DNA of 64,000 nt from Sulfitobacter sp. THAF37. Its GTDB lineage: Bacteria > Pseudomonadota > Alphaproteobacteria > Rhodobacterales > Rhodobacteraceae. The stretch lies in the NCBI RefSeq assembly GCF_009363555.1, contig NZ_CP045372.1:682001-746000 (forward strand), in the 5' to 3' direction. Under the pieces are notes generated by a model that was not told the DNA's origin, did no database searches, and worked only from the letters and a program-made list of their open reading frames with translations. The position numbers and the translations under genes are program-made. Numbering within the stretch: the stretch's first letter is position 1; the number at the start of each line of letters is the position of its first letter. Shown one piece after another: positions 47,227 through 64,000 of the stretch.

Positions 47227-47581
47227 TCCGGATTATCCCCGTTCTGTCTCACATCAGGTGCACGAGGAACACCCCATGCGGTTTCAAATTCAACGCTTTA
47301 CCTTTGGCAAAGCAAAAACACCGCAACGTTCCCGTACCGAGGCAAACGAGGCGGTGGGGCTACAGAGGACCGGATCAACAGTAGATCGGGTCTTGACCAC
47401 GTAGGTTATGAATTCGGGCCTGCGGGGGATGCCCCGCGTCCCGGATAGCGCGCGTATATGGCGTCAAGAGCAGGGTGTCAACAGCCCCGGCGCATCCCCT
47501 GCGGCATATGCCCGCTTGCCATTGCGGTTTCCCCTCCGTCATATTCGGGGCCAGTCGGGCGACCAGAAGGACAAGACCGGA
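47227..47581. other. Divergent spacer upstream of rpsL (355 bp)
   Basis: No gene is seen. On the minus strand it holds a strong sigma-70-like promoter at 47453-47481 and then a leader of roughly 220 bases to rpsL. On the plus strand it is the upstream region of a glycosyltransferase-like gene, with AGAAGGA before its ATG. Confidence 0.6.
47453..47481 (-). promoter_or_regulatory. Sigma-70 promoter of the str operon
   Basis: On the minus strand TTGACA (47481 to 47476) and TATACG (47458 to 47453) are separated by exactly 17 bases. The -35 box is a perfect consensus match. It predicts a start near 47446 and transcription of rpsL-rpsG-fusA-tuf. Confidence 0.65.
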
Positions 47582-48388
47582 ATGCAGGCCATCGGACTAT
47601 GCCGCTTTTCTTATCCCGCCTTGGGGGGCTTCCAGGTCGAACATGAGGACATCGAGGAACGGATCGCCTATCTTTACGCCGACGCCCGGCTCGAAGAACG
47701 GTTTCAACTGCTCGAAACCGTCGCCCTGCCCTGCCTGCGCGCGCAGACGGACCCCGATTTCAGCCTGATCATCGTGATCGGCGACCAGTTCCCCCAACGC
47801 CACGAAAAACGGCTGGAGCGGCTGATAGAGGGTTTGCCACAGGCCCTGATCCACAAGGAACCGCCGCGCAACCAGCGTGAGGTGATGAAGGAGATCCTGA
47901 ACGAGGCGCGGATCAACCCAAAGGAACCCTGCCTGCAGTTCCGCTATGACGACGACGATGCCGTGTCGGTCGATTTCATCGCAAAGCTGCGCCGCGCGGT
48001 AGCGGACACCCAACCCCTCCTCGGTGACAACCGCACGTTTGCCTATGACTGGAACCGCGGCTTCGTGGCCGAGTTTGGCGCGGACGGGATCGCGGCGGTG
48101 GACATGTTCCGGCAATTCTACGTCGCCTCGCTGGGCATGTACATCAAGGGCAATTGCAGCCAGACCATCATGAATTTCGCCCACGAAAAGATCCCGCGCT
48201 TCATGCCCGCGGTCAGCTTCTCGGACCCTGCGATGTGGGTGCGCAGCCACAACGGCTTCAACGATTCGCGACAAAAGAAGGTCAGACCGGTCCCCGTCGC
48301 CCCGCTCACAGCAGAGCAGGAACAGCTGTTCCGCGACAGGTTCGCGATCGACGCGGACCATGTCAGGCGGGTATTCTCAGCCGCCTGA
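47582..48388 (+). CDS. Putative rhamnosyl/glycosyl transferase (Rhamno_transf-like)
   Basis: 268 residues from the ATG at 47582. The N-terminal part has GLCRFSYPALGGFQVEHED, then IIVIGDQFPQ and an acidic FRYDDDDAVSVDFI that resembles the DxD nucleotide-sugar site of GT-A enzymes. The whole fits the family annotated as putative rhamnosyl transferase. The acceptor is unknown. There is no signal peptide, so it would act in the cytoplasm. It interrupts the usual order of transcription and translation genes. Confidence 0.75.
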   Translation: MQAIGLCRFSYPALGGFQVEHEDIEERIAYLYADARLEERFQLLETVALPCLRAQTDPDFSLIIVIGDQFPQRHEKRLERLIEGLPQALIHKEPPRNQREVMKEILNEARINPKEPCLQFRYDDDDAVSVDFIAKLRRAVADTQPLLGDNRTFAYDWNRGFVAEFGADGIAAVDMFRQFYVASLGMYIKGNCSQTIMNFAHEKIPRFMPAVSFSDPAMWVRSHNGFNDSRQKKVRPVPVAPLTAEQEQLFRDRFAIDADHVRRVFSAA

Positions 48389-49243
48389 CAGCTTCCGTTC
48401 GCGGTAGAATGTGAAAACCCCGGTCGCAACGACAATGGCCGCGCCCAGCAAGGTCATCCAGCCGGGCCATTCCCCGAAAACGGACCAGCCCAGGATCAAT
48501 GCCCAGACGAGCCCGGTGTAGCGAAACGGTGCCGTGAAAGAGACATCGCCGACCCGCATGACCCAGATCGACAGGAAGTAGCCCGCCATAACGAATACGG
48601 CCGACCCGATGATCAGCAACCAGACATGCGGCGCGATGGGCACCCACGGCCCGGTCAGCGACACGAGGCCAAATGCCGTCATCACCGACGCCGCCGTGCT
48701 CAGCGCGACGGTCATTGACGGGACGGTTGGGGACAGCTGGCGGGTGATCAAGTCGCGGGCGGTGACGCCCAGCATGGCCATCAAAGCATAGACCGACCAG
48801 ATGTCGAAGCCCGCGGCGCCCGGTTTGACAATCAGCAGCACACCAAAAAATCCGATAAAGATCGCCACGAACCGCCGCCAGCCCACTGCCTCCCGCAGGA
48901 ACAGGGCAGAGGCCAGCGTAACCGCCAGCGGCACGACCTGCATCACCGCGTTGAGGTTCGCCAACGGCACGTGAAACAGCGCCGTCAGAAAGAAGTACGA
49001 GATGGCCACCTCGCTCACCGCGCGTGCGCCGATCAGCAGCCAGTCACGGCGCGCGATGTCGAAATGCATCGTGCCGATCCGGCCCTTCGTCGCCAGCATC
49101 AGGGTGCAGGTGATGAGCGAACGCATGAAAATCAGTTGCGCCAGAGGGACCGCGCCGGCGGTCAGTTTCAGCAGTGTGTCATTCAGGGTGAAGGCAGCCA
49201 TCGAAGCCGTCATCAACAGGGCGCCCAGCAAGGTCGGTGACAT
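48377..49243 (-). CDS. DMT superfamily transporter (EamA family)
   Basis: 288 residues with ten hydrophobic segments in two EamA repeats (first repeat FTLNDTLLKLTAGAVPLAQLIFMRS, second SVYALMAMLGVTARDLITRQL). It resembles the other DMT gene at 35095-35982 in length and layout. It ends 12 bases inside the convergent glycosyltransferase gene. Substrate unknown. Confidence 0.9.
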   Translation of the reverse strand: MSPTLLGALLMTASMAAFTLNDTLLKLTAGAVPLAQLIFMRSLITCTLMLATKGRIGTMHFDIARRDWLLIGARAVSEVAISYFFLTALFHVPLANLNAVMQVVPLAVTLASALFLREAVGWRRFVAIFIGFFGVLLIVKPGAAGFDIWSVYALMAMLGVTARDLITRQLSPTVPSMTVALSTAASVMTAFGLVSLTGPWVPIAPHVWLLIIGSAVFVMAGYFLSIWVMRVGDVSFTAPFRYTGLVWALILGWSVFGEWPGWMTLLGAAIVVATGVFTFYRERKLSGG

Positions 49244-49345
49244 CAGAGTCCTCCCAGCATGTCACGGGTCAGCCCCTTGATCTGCAACTTGTTCCTCGTC
49301 GCCATGACCTGCCCTTTTCAGAAGGTCAGGGCAAGTCAAAGACAT

Positions 49346-49382
49346 GAAAAAGCCCCCGAAACTCATAGGATTCGGGGGCTTT
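49346..49382 (-). terminator. Terminator of rpoC
   Basis: AAAGCCCCCGAA (49349-49360) pairs with TTCGGGGGCTTT (49371-49382), 12 bp, loop ACTCATAGGA. On the minus strand the stem runs into TTTTTC. It lies 24 bases past the rpoC stop. Confidence 0.9.
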
Positions 49383-49406
49383 CCGTTTACTTGGCTGCGG
49401 GCAATA

Positions 49407-53651
<4,245 letters not shown>

Positions 53652-53697
53652 TCTATTTCCTCATGTGTCAGAGGGTGCGGGGGAGGGTTGGGCGGAA

Positions 53698-53748
53698 GGT
53701 GCGCTGTCAATGCACACCCTTCGTAGGGTGTGCACGTGTTGCGCACCG
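53698..53748. repeat. REP-like double-hairpin element (rpoC-rpoB spacer)
   Basis: GGTGCGCTGTCAATGCACACC-CTTC followed by GTAG-GGTGTGCACGTGTTGCGCACC. The arms are mutually complementary with a few mismatches. Same CACCCT(A/T)C..GTAGGGTG core as the copies at 44016 and 46788. Confidence 0.7.
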
Positions 53749-53759
53749 TTCTTTCGCGC

Positions 53760-57899
<4,140 letters not shown>

Positions 57900-58182
57900 G
57901 TGTCGTGTCACCTTTCGATTCTCTCACCAAGCGCGTCCTCACCGGGGCCGTGAGGCGCTGCTTTAAGAGCGGAGTGTTCCGGTCAATGCTGGGATGCGTC
58001 CCACCGCATCCCTTCCGACCTATGTACCTCTCCAGAAGGACGCTTTCGTGAAAGCACCCTTCAAGACAGGTTTGGCTGGACAGGACAAATGCCCCGTCCA
58101 GCCAATGTTCCTACGGGACATACCGAAGTCTGAAAAACTCCAGCCCGATCCTGTCGCAAGGACCGGTACCCGTGGCGACCTA
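57900..58182. other. rplL-rpoB spacer
   Basis: 283 bases without a gene. In many bacteria this spacer holds an attenuator or processing site; I see no strong stem with a T-run here. Confidence 0.4.
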
Positions 58183-58557
58183 TCAGGCCAGCTCGACTTC
58201 CGCGCCTGCGGCTTCCAGCTTGCCCTTGATGTCTTCTGCTTCTGCTTTGTCGACACCTTCTTTGATCTTGCCGCCGGCTTCGACCAGGTCCTTGGCTTCT
58301 TTCAGGCCCAGACCGGTGATGCCGCGCACTTCCTTGATCACGTTGATCTTGGATGCGCCCGCGTTCTTCAGAACGACGTCAAATTCGGTTTTCTCTTCTT
58401 CAGCAGCGCCACCACCGTCGGCGGGGCCGGCCATCATCACTGCGCCGCCTGCTGCGGGCTCGATGCCGTACTCGTCCTTCAGGATGGTTTTCAGTTCTTG
58501 TGCTTCCAGCAGGGTCAGACCAACGATCTCTTCTGCCAGTTTCTTCAGATCAGCCAT
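58183..58557 (-). CDS. rplL: 50S ribosomal protein L7/L12
   Basis: Stalk protein of 124 residues. N-terminal dimerisation part [21 protein letters not shown], an Ala/Gly-rich hinge (residues 35-50) and the conserved C-terminal domain [24 protein letters not shown] with [15 protein letters not shown]. It lies 74 bases downstream of rplJ. Confidence 0.98.
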   Translation of the reverse strand: MADLKKLAEEIVGLTLLEAQELKTILKDEYGIEPAAGGAVMMAGPADGGGAAEEEKTEFDVVLKNAGASKINVIKEVRGITGLGLKEAKDLVEAGGKIKEGVDKAEAEDIKGKLEAAGAEVELA

Positions 58558-58631
58558 GTTCAGCTCTTTCCGTTAACGATATGTGTGTTCCAACGTGTTG
58601 TTTCAACCAGCACGCCGATAAGACGAATTGC

Positions 58632-59144
58632 TTACGCAGCCTTGTCCTCGATGGTGGACAGGATGGATGCGATATTGCTTGCAGGTGCGCCAATGGCCCC
58701 GGCGATGTTCGATGCAGGTGCGCCCAGCATGCCCGCGATGGTGGAGATAAGCTCCTCCCGCGAAGGCATCTTGGACACGGATTCCACACCGGCCACGTCG
58801 AGTGCGTTCTCACCCATTGCGCCGCCAAGGATCACGAACTTTTGGTTCTCCTTGGCGAATTCCTGAGCAACCTTGGCCGCAGCCACGGGATCCTCGGAAT
58901 AGGTCAGAACGGTCATGCCCGTCAGAAGGTCCGCGATGCTTGCGCAGGGCTTTCCTTCAAGGGCGATCTTGGCGAGCCTGTTCTTGGCAACACGCACGGC
59001 CCCGCCAGCGTTACGAGCACGCGCGCGAAGGTCCTGCATTTCAGCAACTGTCAGACCGGTGTAGTGGGCGACCACGACAACGCCAGAGCTTTCAAAGATC
59101 TGGCCGAGCTCGTCGACCAACTGTTCTTTTTGTGCTCTATCCAC
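58632..59144 (-). CDS. rplJ: 50S ribosomal protein L10
   Basis: Stalk base protein of 170 residues. It starts with GTG at 59144, eight bases after GGAG. Family segments: [50 protein letters not shown]. It is preceded by a long leader on the minus strand, where L10-L12 feedback control is expected. Confidence 0.97.
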   Translation of the reverse strand: MDRAQKEQLVDELGQIFESSGVVVVAHYTGLTVAEMQDLRARARNAGGAVRVAKNRLAKIALEGKPCASIADLLTGMTVLTYSEDPVAAAKVAQEFAKENQKFVILGGAMGENALDVAGVESVSKMPSREELISTIAGMLGAPASNIAGAIGAPASNIASILSTIEDKAA

Positions 59145-59348
59145 AGTTTCACTCCAGTAAGGGAGGGTTGCCCCTCCGGCTCAGTTTTGCCGGGACTGTT
59201 GGGCCCCGACTTTCGGGTCCTTACGGGGGCCGGACGGGTTGCCGCGGAGGCCCAGACGGGCTGTCCGAAGAAAATCTGCCGTTTCCCGTCTCAGGCAGGA
59301 ATTATGTTGAAGAAAACCCCAACACCCACCGTCTCGGACGAAAAGCAC

Positions 59349-59371
59349 AAAAGCGCGACGAATCGCGCTTT
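59349..59371 (-). promoter_or_regulatory. UUCG tetraloop hairpin in the rplJ leader
   Basis: On the minus strand AAGCGCGA-TTCG-TCGCGCTT is a perfect 8-bp stem with a stable UUCG loop, extended by A-T pairs and followed by TTGTGCTTTT. It begins a few bases after the predicted start site and could protect the 5' end or act as an attenuator. Confidence 0.5.
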
Positions 59372-59384
59372 GTACCTGAGGGGG

Positions 59385-59413
59385 TGGATAAACGCTTGAC
59401 GAGGTATTTCCAA
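59385..59413 (-). promoter_or_regulatory. Candidate rplJL promoter
   Basis: TTGGAA (59413 to 59408) and TATCCA (59390 to 59385), spacing 17, on the minus strand upstream of rplJ. The -10 box is only half consensus. Confidence 0.35.
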
Positions 59414-59622
59414 CCCCCAAACAACAGCCAATTCGGACTTTGGTAACAGAGCGCCGCGGTCGGGGGCCACCCCCTTCCTACAGATCACCCCGCGTGGCCC
59501 TAGGGCCGTTCAGGTTCGAGACCGGAGATGCCCGCAAACATGACGATAATTGCGGACCCTGTCCACACCAGGGCCGAACGCCACCAAACTGCCACGGCTC
59601 CTTGCAATCACGTTTCGCGATG

Positions 59623-59656
59623 CAAAAAGGGCGGTGACATCGCCACCGCCCCTTTT
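59623..59656 (-). terminator. Terminator between rplA and rplJ
   Basis: On the minus strand AAAAGGGGCGGTG pairs with CACCGCCCTTTTT (one bulge or mismatch), loop around GCGATGT, tail TTTTTG. It starts 22 bases after the rplA stop and separates rplKA from rplJL. Confidence 0.75.
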
Positions 59657-59677
59657 CAACCGTTTCTGACCTGAAAA

Positions 59678-60382
59678 TCAGGCCTGATCTGTCATCGCGT
59701 CGTCGACGGCGACCGAAATACCCGGACCCATTGTAGAGCTCAGGTTGATCTTCTTCATATAGGTGCCCTTGGCGCCTGCCGGCTTGGCCTTGGCCACCGC
59801 GCCCACGAAAGCCCGGATGTTCTCGGCCAGCTTGACTTCGTCGAAGCTCAGCTTGCCGATGCCGGCATGCACGACGCCACCTTTCTCGGCCTTGAACTGA
59901 ACCTGGCCACCCTTGGCGGCCTCGACGGCCTCCTTGACGTCCATGGTCACTGTGCCGACCTTGGGGTTCGGCATCAGGTTGCGCGGACCCAGGACCTTGC
60001 CCAGACGGCCGACGATCGGCATCATGTCAGGTGTCGCGATGCAACGATCGAACTCGATCTTGCCGGACTGCACGGTTTCCATCAGGTCTTCGGCACCGAC
60101 GATGTCCGCCCCGGCGGCCTGTGCCTCTTCGGCCTTGGGGCCGCGGGCGAAGACGGCGACGCGCATGGTCTTGCCGGTGCCGTTGGGCAGGCCAACAACG
60201 CCGCGCACCATCTGGTCCGCATGGCGCGGGTCGACGCCGAGGTTCATCGCGATCTCCATGGTCTCGTCGAACTTGACCTTGGAGTTGCTCTTGATCAGCG
60301 CGACGGCCTCTTCGACGGTCACATCATCCTTGCCGGCGAATGCTTCGCGGGCGGCGGCAGTACGTTTTGCAAGCTTTGCCAT
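59678..60382 (-). CDS. rplA: 50S ribosomal protein L1
   Basis: 234 residues, with [16 protein letters not shown] at the start, [34 protein letters not shown] and the signature [27 protein letters not shown] split across the middle. It follows rplK by one base and is the translational repressor of this pair in other bacteria. Confidence 0.98.
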   Translation of the reverse strand: MAKLAKRTAAAREAFAGKDDVTVEEAVALIKSNSKVKFDETMEIAMNLGVDPRHADQMVRGVVGLPNGTGKTMRVAVFARGPKAEEAQAAGADIVGAEDLMETVQSGKIEFDRCIATPDMMPIVGRLGKVLGPRNLMPNPKVGTVTMDVKEAVEAAKGGQVQFKAEKGGVVHAGIGKLSFDEVKLAENIRAFVGAVAKAKPAGAKGTYMKKINLSSTMGPGISVAVDDAMTDQA

Positions 60383-60383
60383 C

Positions 60384-60809
60384 TTACTTCACCTCGATGC
60401 CCATGGACTTCGCCGAGCCCAGAATGATCTTCATTGCCGCTTCGACGTCGTTCGCGCTGAGGTCTGCGGCCTTGGCTTCCGCGATCTCGCGAAGCTGCTT
60501 GGTCGTGACGGTGCCGACGGTCTCACGGCTGGGCGTCTTGGCGCCGGAGTTCACCTTGGCAGCTTTCTTCAGGTAGTAGGACGCCGGGGGCGTCTTGATG
60601 TCCATGGTAAAGGACTTGTCCTGATAGTAGCTGATCACGGTCGGGCACGGCGCGCCGGGCTCCATGTCCGCTGTCTTGGCGTTGAACGCCTTGCAGAATT
60701 CCATGATGTTGATGCCGCGCTGACCCAGTGCAGGGCCCACGGGCGGGGACGGGTTGGCTTGCCCCGCCTTGACTTGCAACTTCATCGTACCGACGAGTTT
60801 CTTGGCCAT
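60384..60809 (-). CDS. rplK: 50S ribosomal protein L11
   Basis: 141 residues: [37 protein letters not shown] is the family N-terminus, including the proline-rich thiostrepton region. Ends with [13 protein letters not shown]. Overlapping control with rplA is likely. It lies 167 bases after nusG, where I see no clear promoter. Confidence 0.98.
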   Translation of the reverse strand: MAKKLVGTMKLQVKAGQANPSPPVGPALGQRGINIMEFCKAFNAKTADMEPGAPCPTVISYYQDKSFTMDIKTPPASYYLKKAAKVNSGAKTPSRETVGTVTTKQLREIAEAKAADLSANDVEAAMKIILGSAKSMGIEVK

Positions 60810-60976
60810 TGGCCTTCTCCTTTGTTGTCGGCGGGTTCATGACCCACCCTTCCGGACCGCGACGCGTCACGGCCCACTTGCGAGCGTGGTATGGATCGTG
60901 ACGCGCGCGCCGCTTTCCTCCCACAGACGAACGGCCCTTTCAGACCGTAGGCGAGGCATGGCCCCGCCTTGCACAC

Positions 60977-61510
60977 TCAGGCCTGTTTGTTGACCTGTGT
61001 GAATTCCAGTTCGACCGGGGTTTCCCGGCCAAAGATCGACACCGACACCTTGAGACGCTGGTTCTCGTCGTCCACCTCTTCGATCATGCCGTCGAAATCC
61101 TCGAACGGGCCATCGGCCACCTTGACCTTTTCGCCCACCTCGAAGTGGATAAGGGTCCGCGGCGCTTCCTCGCCCTCCTGGACGCGCCCCAGGATCGCCT
61201 GAACCTCGGCATCGCGCATCGGCATCGGGCGCCCCTGCGGCCCCAGAAACCCGGTTACCCGGTTGATCGAATTGATCAGGTGGTATCCCTTGTCGGACAT
61301 TTCCATGTGAACAAGAACGTAACCGGGCATAAAGCGGCGCTCTGCCGTCACCTTCTTGCCCCGGCGCACTTCGATCACCTCTTCGGTGGGGACCAGCACC
61401 TCGTCGATCTGATCCTCCAGGCCCTGCTCTTCGGCAGAGGTGCGAATCTGTTCGGCGATCTTCTTCTCGAAGTTCGACAGCACACTGACCGAATACCACC
61501 GTTTTGCCAT
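60977..61510 (-). CDS. nusG: Transcription termination/antitermination factor NusG
   Basis: 177 residues from the ATG at 61510 ([17 protein letters not shown]); the frame upstream is not conserved and is dropped. The NGN domain has [15 protein letters not shown], and the C-terminal KOW domain has [23 protein letters not shown]. Travels with RNA polymerase and links it to Rho or the ribosome. Follows secE on the minus strand. Confidence 0.97.
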   Translation of the reverse strand: MAKRWYSVSVLSNFEKKIAEQIRTSAEEQGLEDQIDEVLVPTEEVIEVRRGKKVTAERRFMPGYVLVHMEMSDKGYHLINSINRVTGFLGPQGRPMPMRDAEVQAILGRVQEGEEAPRTLIHFEVGEKVKVADGPFEDFDGMIEEVDDENQRLKVSVSIFGRETPVELEFTQVNKQA

Positions 61511-61726
61511 CTGAACGCTCGTCCCTGTCTTGCGCGGCGCGTGCCGCCTTGTGCGTAAATCTCTTGCGCCGCTCCGGACGCGCCTGACGAATCCTGAACA
61601 AAAAATCGGCGCGCAACTCGAATCGCCGCGCGCCCGTTTCAGGTCAGACCTGCGCAATAACGCGCAAGCGAAGGTCTTTCAAGGGAGGATTGCGAAATTC
61701 GCGACGCGCAGCAGGCGACCGCGGGC

Positions 61727-61924
61727 CTAGCTGAACATCCCCAGGATGCCCTGCAGCCCACCCCGGATCAGGATGTCGACGACAGCGAAAAACACGGCTG
61801 TCAGCGCCGCGAGGATGAACACCATCACCGTGGTCAACAGCACTTCGCGGCGGGTGGGCCATACAACCTTGGCCACCTCGGCACGCACCTGCTGAATGAA
61901 CTGGAGGGGGTTGGTGGTGGCCAT
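61727..61924 (-). CDS. secE: Preprotein translocase subunit SecE
   Basis: 65 residues from the ATG at 61924 (MATTNPLQFIQQVRAEVAKVVWPTR). The amphipathic helix with the VVWPTRREVL motif is followed by one membrane helix (VMVFILAALTAVFFAVVDILI). The short one-helix form is usual outside the Gammaproteobacteria. It precedes nusG by 216 bases. Confidence 0.95.
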   Translation of the reverse strand: MATTNPLQFIQQVRAEVAKVVWPTRREVLLTTVMVFILAALTAVFFAVVDILIRGGLQGILGMFS

Positions 61925-61955
61925 CTGAACGATCCTAACGCTTGTCTGCCCGAAG

Positions 61956-61984
61956 CATCTAAAGGGTGCGCGAGCCGGATTCAA
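61956..61984 (-). promoter_or_regulatory. Candidate secE-nusG promoter
   Basis: On the minus strand TTGAAT (61984 to 61979) and TAGATG (61961 to 61956) are 17 bases apart, about 30 bases before the secE ATG. Moderate match only. Confidence 0.35.
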
Positions 61985-62014
61985 GGCGTAACCCGCGCCC
62001 GCCCCGGCGAAGGA

Positions 62015-62749
62015 TCAGGCTTCGTGCTCGCGCATTTCGGACAGGCGCCTGTTAACGGCGGCGTCGTGCCTTTTGTCGGCTTCGGCCAGATCCCCGAAAT
62101 CCGGCAGGTAGAGACCATCGACCGAGCCTTCCGGGAACCGGTCCAGTATGGCGTCCCACTTCATTGCAAAGTCATCCAGCCTACGGTGCATCTCAACCGC
62201 GCGGGAGGGGTTTCGACGGGCGTACCACCGCGCGAGCCCCATGGCCCGGCGCCAGAATCCGTCGTATCCAAGGATCAGAAAGACACCGACCATGACGAAC
62301 AGGCCCAGCAACGCGATGCCAAGCACCAGCCACGGCCGGAACACCAGCAACAGCACGGCGGTGCCGATCACGATGTGGCGCCCTGTCGGACGATAGCCTG
62401 TTACCGCCGCCTTGAACCTGGCTAGCGTTTCGTTTTCGCCTCGTGTCCGATCGCCTTTCCGACCGGCCCTCGCGGGCGCGGCGGAAGCCGGCTGCGCCTC
62501 GGGCCGGGCGATGACCTGCTGCTCAAGAATCGCGCGTTTGCTCGTCCCCTGCGCCGCAGGTTGCGGCTGGGACTGCGTCTGTCGTTCCGAAACCGGCGCC
62601 TCCGCCTGCTCCGCCGCGCGCGCTTCGCCCGCCAGCAGGTCGCGGATCGCGGCCAGTGATCCCGGATCCAGCTCCGCCTGCACGGGTTCGGCCTGCGCCG
62701 ACCGGTCCTCGGATGAAATATCTGTTGATCGCTCGCTTGCAGTCGTCAT
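62015..62749 (-). CDS. Conserved hypothetical membrane protein
   Basis: 244 residues. The first ~105 are polar, Ala/Gln/Glu-rich and probably disordered. Two adjacent membrane helices follow (HIVIGTAVLLLVFRPWLV and LGIALLGLFVMVGVFLILGY), then a charged cytoplasmic or periplasmic tail with FAMKWDAILDRFPEGSVDGLYLPD. No family is recognised. It lies 90 bases upstream of secE in the same direction, beyond the secE promoter candidate. Confidence 0.75.
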   Translation of the reverse strand: MTTASERSTDISSEDRSAQAEPVQAELDPGSLAAIRDLLAGEARAAEQAEAPVSERQTQSQPQPAAQGTSKRAILEQQVIARPEAQPASAAPARAGRKGDRTRGENETLARFKAAVTGYRPTGRHIVIGTAVLLLVFRPWLVLGIALLGLFVMVGVFLILGYDGFWRRAMGLARWYARRNPSRAVEMHRRLDDFAMKWDAILDRFPEGSVDGLYLPDFGDLAEADKRHDAAVNRRLSEMREHEA

Positions 62750-62887
62750 TGTCGCATCTCTCAGCCAGTTATGGCGTCGCTAACGCTTCAATCAGACTCT
62801 ACGTTGGCACGAATACGGCGAAAAAGTGGCGGATCACAGAGGGCAGTCACAATTCCCACAGCCGCTTCAGCCTGTCGCCGCCCCCAT

Positions 62888-63613
62888 TCAATCTGTCAGG
62901 TCTGCCTGCGGAAACCAGCGTCTTGCGATATCTCTCGGGGATGGCGGGTTGACCAGCAGCGGCGCGACGGAAAGCTCATTGACCGCATTGATGCCCGGGA
63001 AGAAATCAGCGGCCTTGCCGCTGCCCAGCGGATGATGGCCCTGTGTCAGGTAAACCGCGAGGCCGTGGGTCGCCAATACGATGTAGCCTGCGATGCGAAT
63101 CGCATCACCTTCGACGATCTGCCCGGCCCGTTGGCAATCCTTGATGCATGTCACCAGGGTCGACAGCGCCTGTTCGTTGTGAAGGGTTCGGCTGCTCTGT
63201 TCGGGGTCCTCGTCCTCACGGGCCGTGAACATTAATGAAAAGAACCCCTTATTCTCCAGCGCGAACCGCAGATACGCCGACCCCAGGACATTGAGCCGCT
63301 CAAGCGGATCGTCCGAGGATCCTTCCAGTTCCTCCTCCTGGCAGGCGGCGAGGATTCGAAACCCCTCGGCGGTCAACGCATCAAGAAGCGCGGCCTTGTC
63401 GGAAAAATGGCGGTAAGCCGAGGCGTGGGTCACGCCAACGGCGCTGGCGAGTTCGCGCATGGAGAAGACAGGGCCGCCCCTCTCGGCGATCAGTTTCAGC
63501 GCCTCGGCCAGCAGTGCGTTCCGCAAGTCATTGTGATGATAAGCTTTTTTTCGGCTTCCCTTGCTAGCCGTGCTCGTCGTGCCGTGCTGTTCGATGTTTC
63601 TGCTCCCTGACAT
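62888..63613 (-). CDS. TetR-family transcriptional regulator
   Basis: 241 residues from the ATG at 63613 (MSGSRNIEQHG), chosen because AAAGGAG lies nine bases upstream. The helix-turn-helix spans about residues 25-75: NALLAEALKLIAERG, FSMRELASAVGVTHASAYRHFSDKAALLDAL. The C-terminal ligand domain belongs to the TetR_C_33-like type (FALENKGFFSLMFTA). It is divergent from an ABC binding-protein gene, which is its likely target. Confidence 0.9.
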   Translation of the reverse strand: MSGSRNIEQHGTTSTASKGSRKKAYHHNDLRNALLAEALKLIAERGGPVFSMRELASAVGVTHASAYRHFSDKAALLDALTAEGFRILAACQEEELEGSSDDPLERLNVLGSAYLRFALENKGFFSLMFTAREDEDPEQSSRTLHNEQALSTLVTCIKDCQRAGQIVEGDAIRIAGYIVLATHGLAVYLTQGHHPLGSGKAADFFPGINAVNELSVAPLLVNPPSPRDIARRWFPQADLTD

Positions 63614-63732
63614 GTAGAAGGCTCCTTTGATGCCATGCAAACCGGCAATTCGACAAGGTTTCCACCATCGAAAACCGAGCACCAGCCATTTTCATTTGAC
63701 GGATTACACCTTGCCAACCTAATGTGTCCATC

Positions 63733-63751
63733 GGTTACATTGGATGTGACC
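63733..63751. promoter_or_regulatory. Candidate operator of the TetR regulator
   Basis: GGTTACAT-TGG-ATGTGACC is a near-perfect palindrome (7 of 8 pairs) in the 176-base divergent spacer, and GGTTACAC recurs at 63755-63762. Confidence 0.45.
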
Positions 63752-63789
63752 ACTGGTTACACAACACAACAACAGGAGGCGAAACAATA

Positions 63790-64000
63790 ATGAAATTCAC
63801 AATGAGACACGCCGCAATGACACGCCGGCAAGCTTTGAAGGTCGGCGCAGGTGCCGCGGCCGGCAGTCTATTTGCACCAGCAATCACCCGCGCTGCCGGA
63901 TCGACGATCAAGATCGGCTACGTCGGTGCCCTGTCAGGAATCCGCGCCGCTTTCGGAGAAACCGAGAGCTGGACCATCGAGAAAATGAAGGCGCATCTGG
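63790..64000 (+). CDS. ABC transporter substrate-binding protein (Tat-exported, branched-chain amino acid/amide type), 5' part
   Basis: The first 70 codons are present and run off the window. AGGAGG lies ten bases before the ATG. A twin-arginine signal (MTRRQALKVGAGAAAGSLF, cleavage near TRAAG) is followed by TIKIGYVGALSGIRAAFGE, the typical opening of the periplasmic binding protein family 6 (LivK/urea type). The ligand is not known. It is divergent from a TetR regulator and probably starts an ABC transporter operon beyond the window. Confidence 0.85.
   Translation, partial: MKFTMRHAAMTRRQALKVGAGAAAGSLFAPAITRAAGSTIKIGYVGALSGIRAAFGETESWTIEKMKAHL

Larger units (their letters stand above)
59145..59622 (-). 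promoter_or_regulatory. rplJL leader region
   Basis: About 480 bases without a gene between the rplA terminator and rplJ. It contains a promoter candidate (59385-59413), a UUCG-loop hairpin close to the predicted transcript start, and GC-rich stems nearer to rplJ (around 59175-59260). Family knowledge: the L10 leader binds the L10-L12 complex for autoregulation. I cannot align it to the Rfam model by eye. Confidence 0.5.

Overview
The window is GC-rich, densely packed alphaproteobacterial chromosome, most likely from the Roseobacter group (Rhodobacterales). The evidence is an Xsc/Tpa/TauABC/SoeABC taurine locus, an imuA-imuB-dnaE2 cassette with a GTTC-N7-GTTC LexA box, a FYDLN-type acidic protein next to tRNA-Ala(GGC), and the gene order secE-nusG-rplKAJL-rpoBC ... 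rpsL-rpsG-fusA-tuf. The genus cannot be decided from the sequence alone. I see no prophage, IS element, CRISPR array or defence island.

Layout. 1-1027: end of an acidic protein gene, tRNA-Ala, and a 0.7 kb gene-free stretch holding two decayed repeat copies. 1028-6293: tandem-GNAT protein, LysR regulator, and the convergent selenium pair mnmH/selU and a selD fused to an FAD module. 6415-12079: SOS mutasome operon imuA-imuB-dnaE2 with its LexA box. 12216-15091: MarR regulator and a DEAD-box RNA helicase with a long basic tail. 15276-30892: taurine catabolism, with tauABC on the minus strand and tpa, a small lipoprotein gene, tauR, xsc, ackA, a TSUP exporter and soeABC on the plus strand. 30908-42491: housekeeping and accessory genes (M20 hydrolase, dapA, lytic transglycosylase, two tRNA wobble-uridine genes, OmpA lipoprotein, DNA repair genes, PfkB kinase). 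42812-61924: translation and transcription genes on the minus strand, interrupted between rpoC and rpsL by a glycosyltransferase-like gene and a DMT transporter. 62015-64000: a membrane protein, a TetR regulator and the start of a Tat-exported ABC binding protein.

How the main system works. TauABC imports taurine. Tpa transfers the amino group to pyruvate and makes sulfoacetaldehyde. Xsc cleaves this with phosphate to acetyl phosphate and sulfite. AckA, which sits where a pta gene is often found, would make ATP and acetate. The TSUP carrier probably exports sulfite or sulfate, and SoeABC would oxidise sulfite at the cytoplasmic face of the membrane and pass electrons to quinone. I found direct repeats with a 23-bp period upstream of tauA, tpa and xsc, and a related site upstream of tauR. 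They resemble the site reported for the MocR regulator TauR and tie the transcription units into one regulon.

Other points: a double-hairpin REP-like element recurs in the spacers of the ribosomal and RNA polymerase genes. Several start codons were chosen from ribosome binding sites (imuA, dapA, tauB, nusG, secE, the TetR gene).
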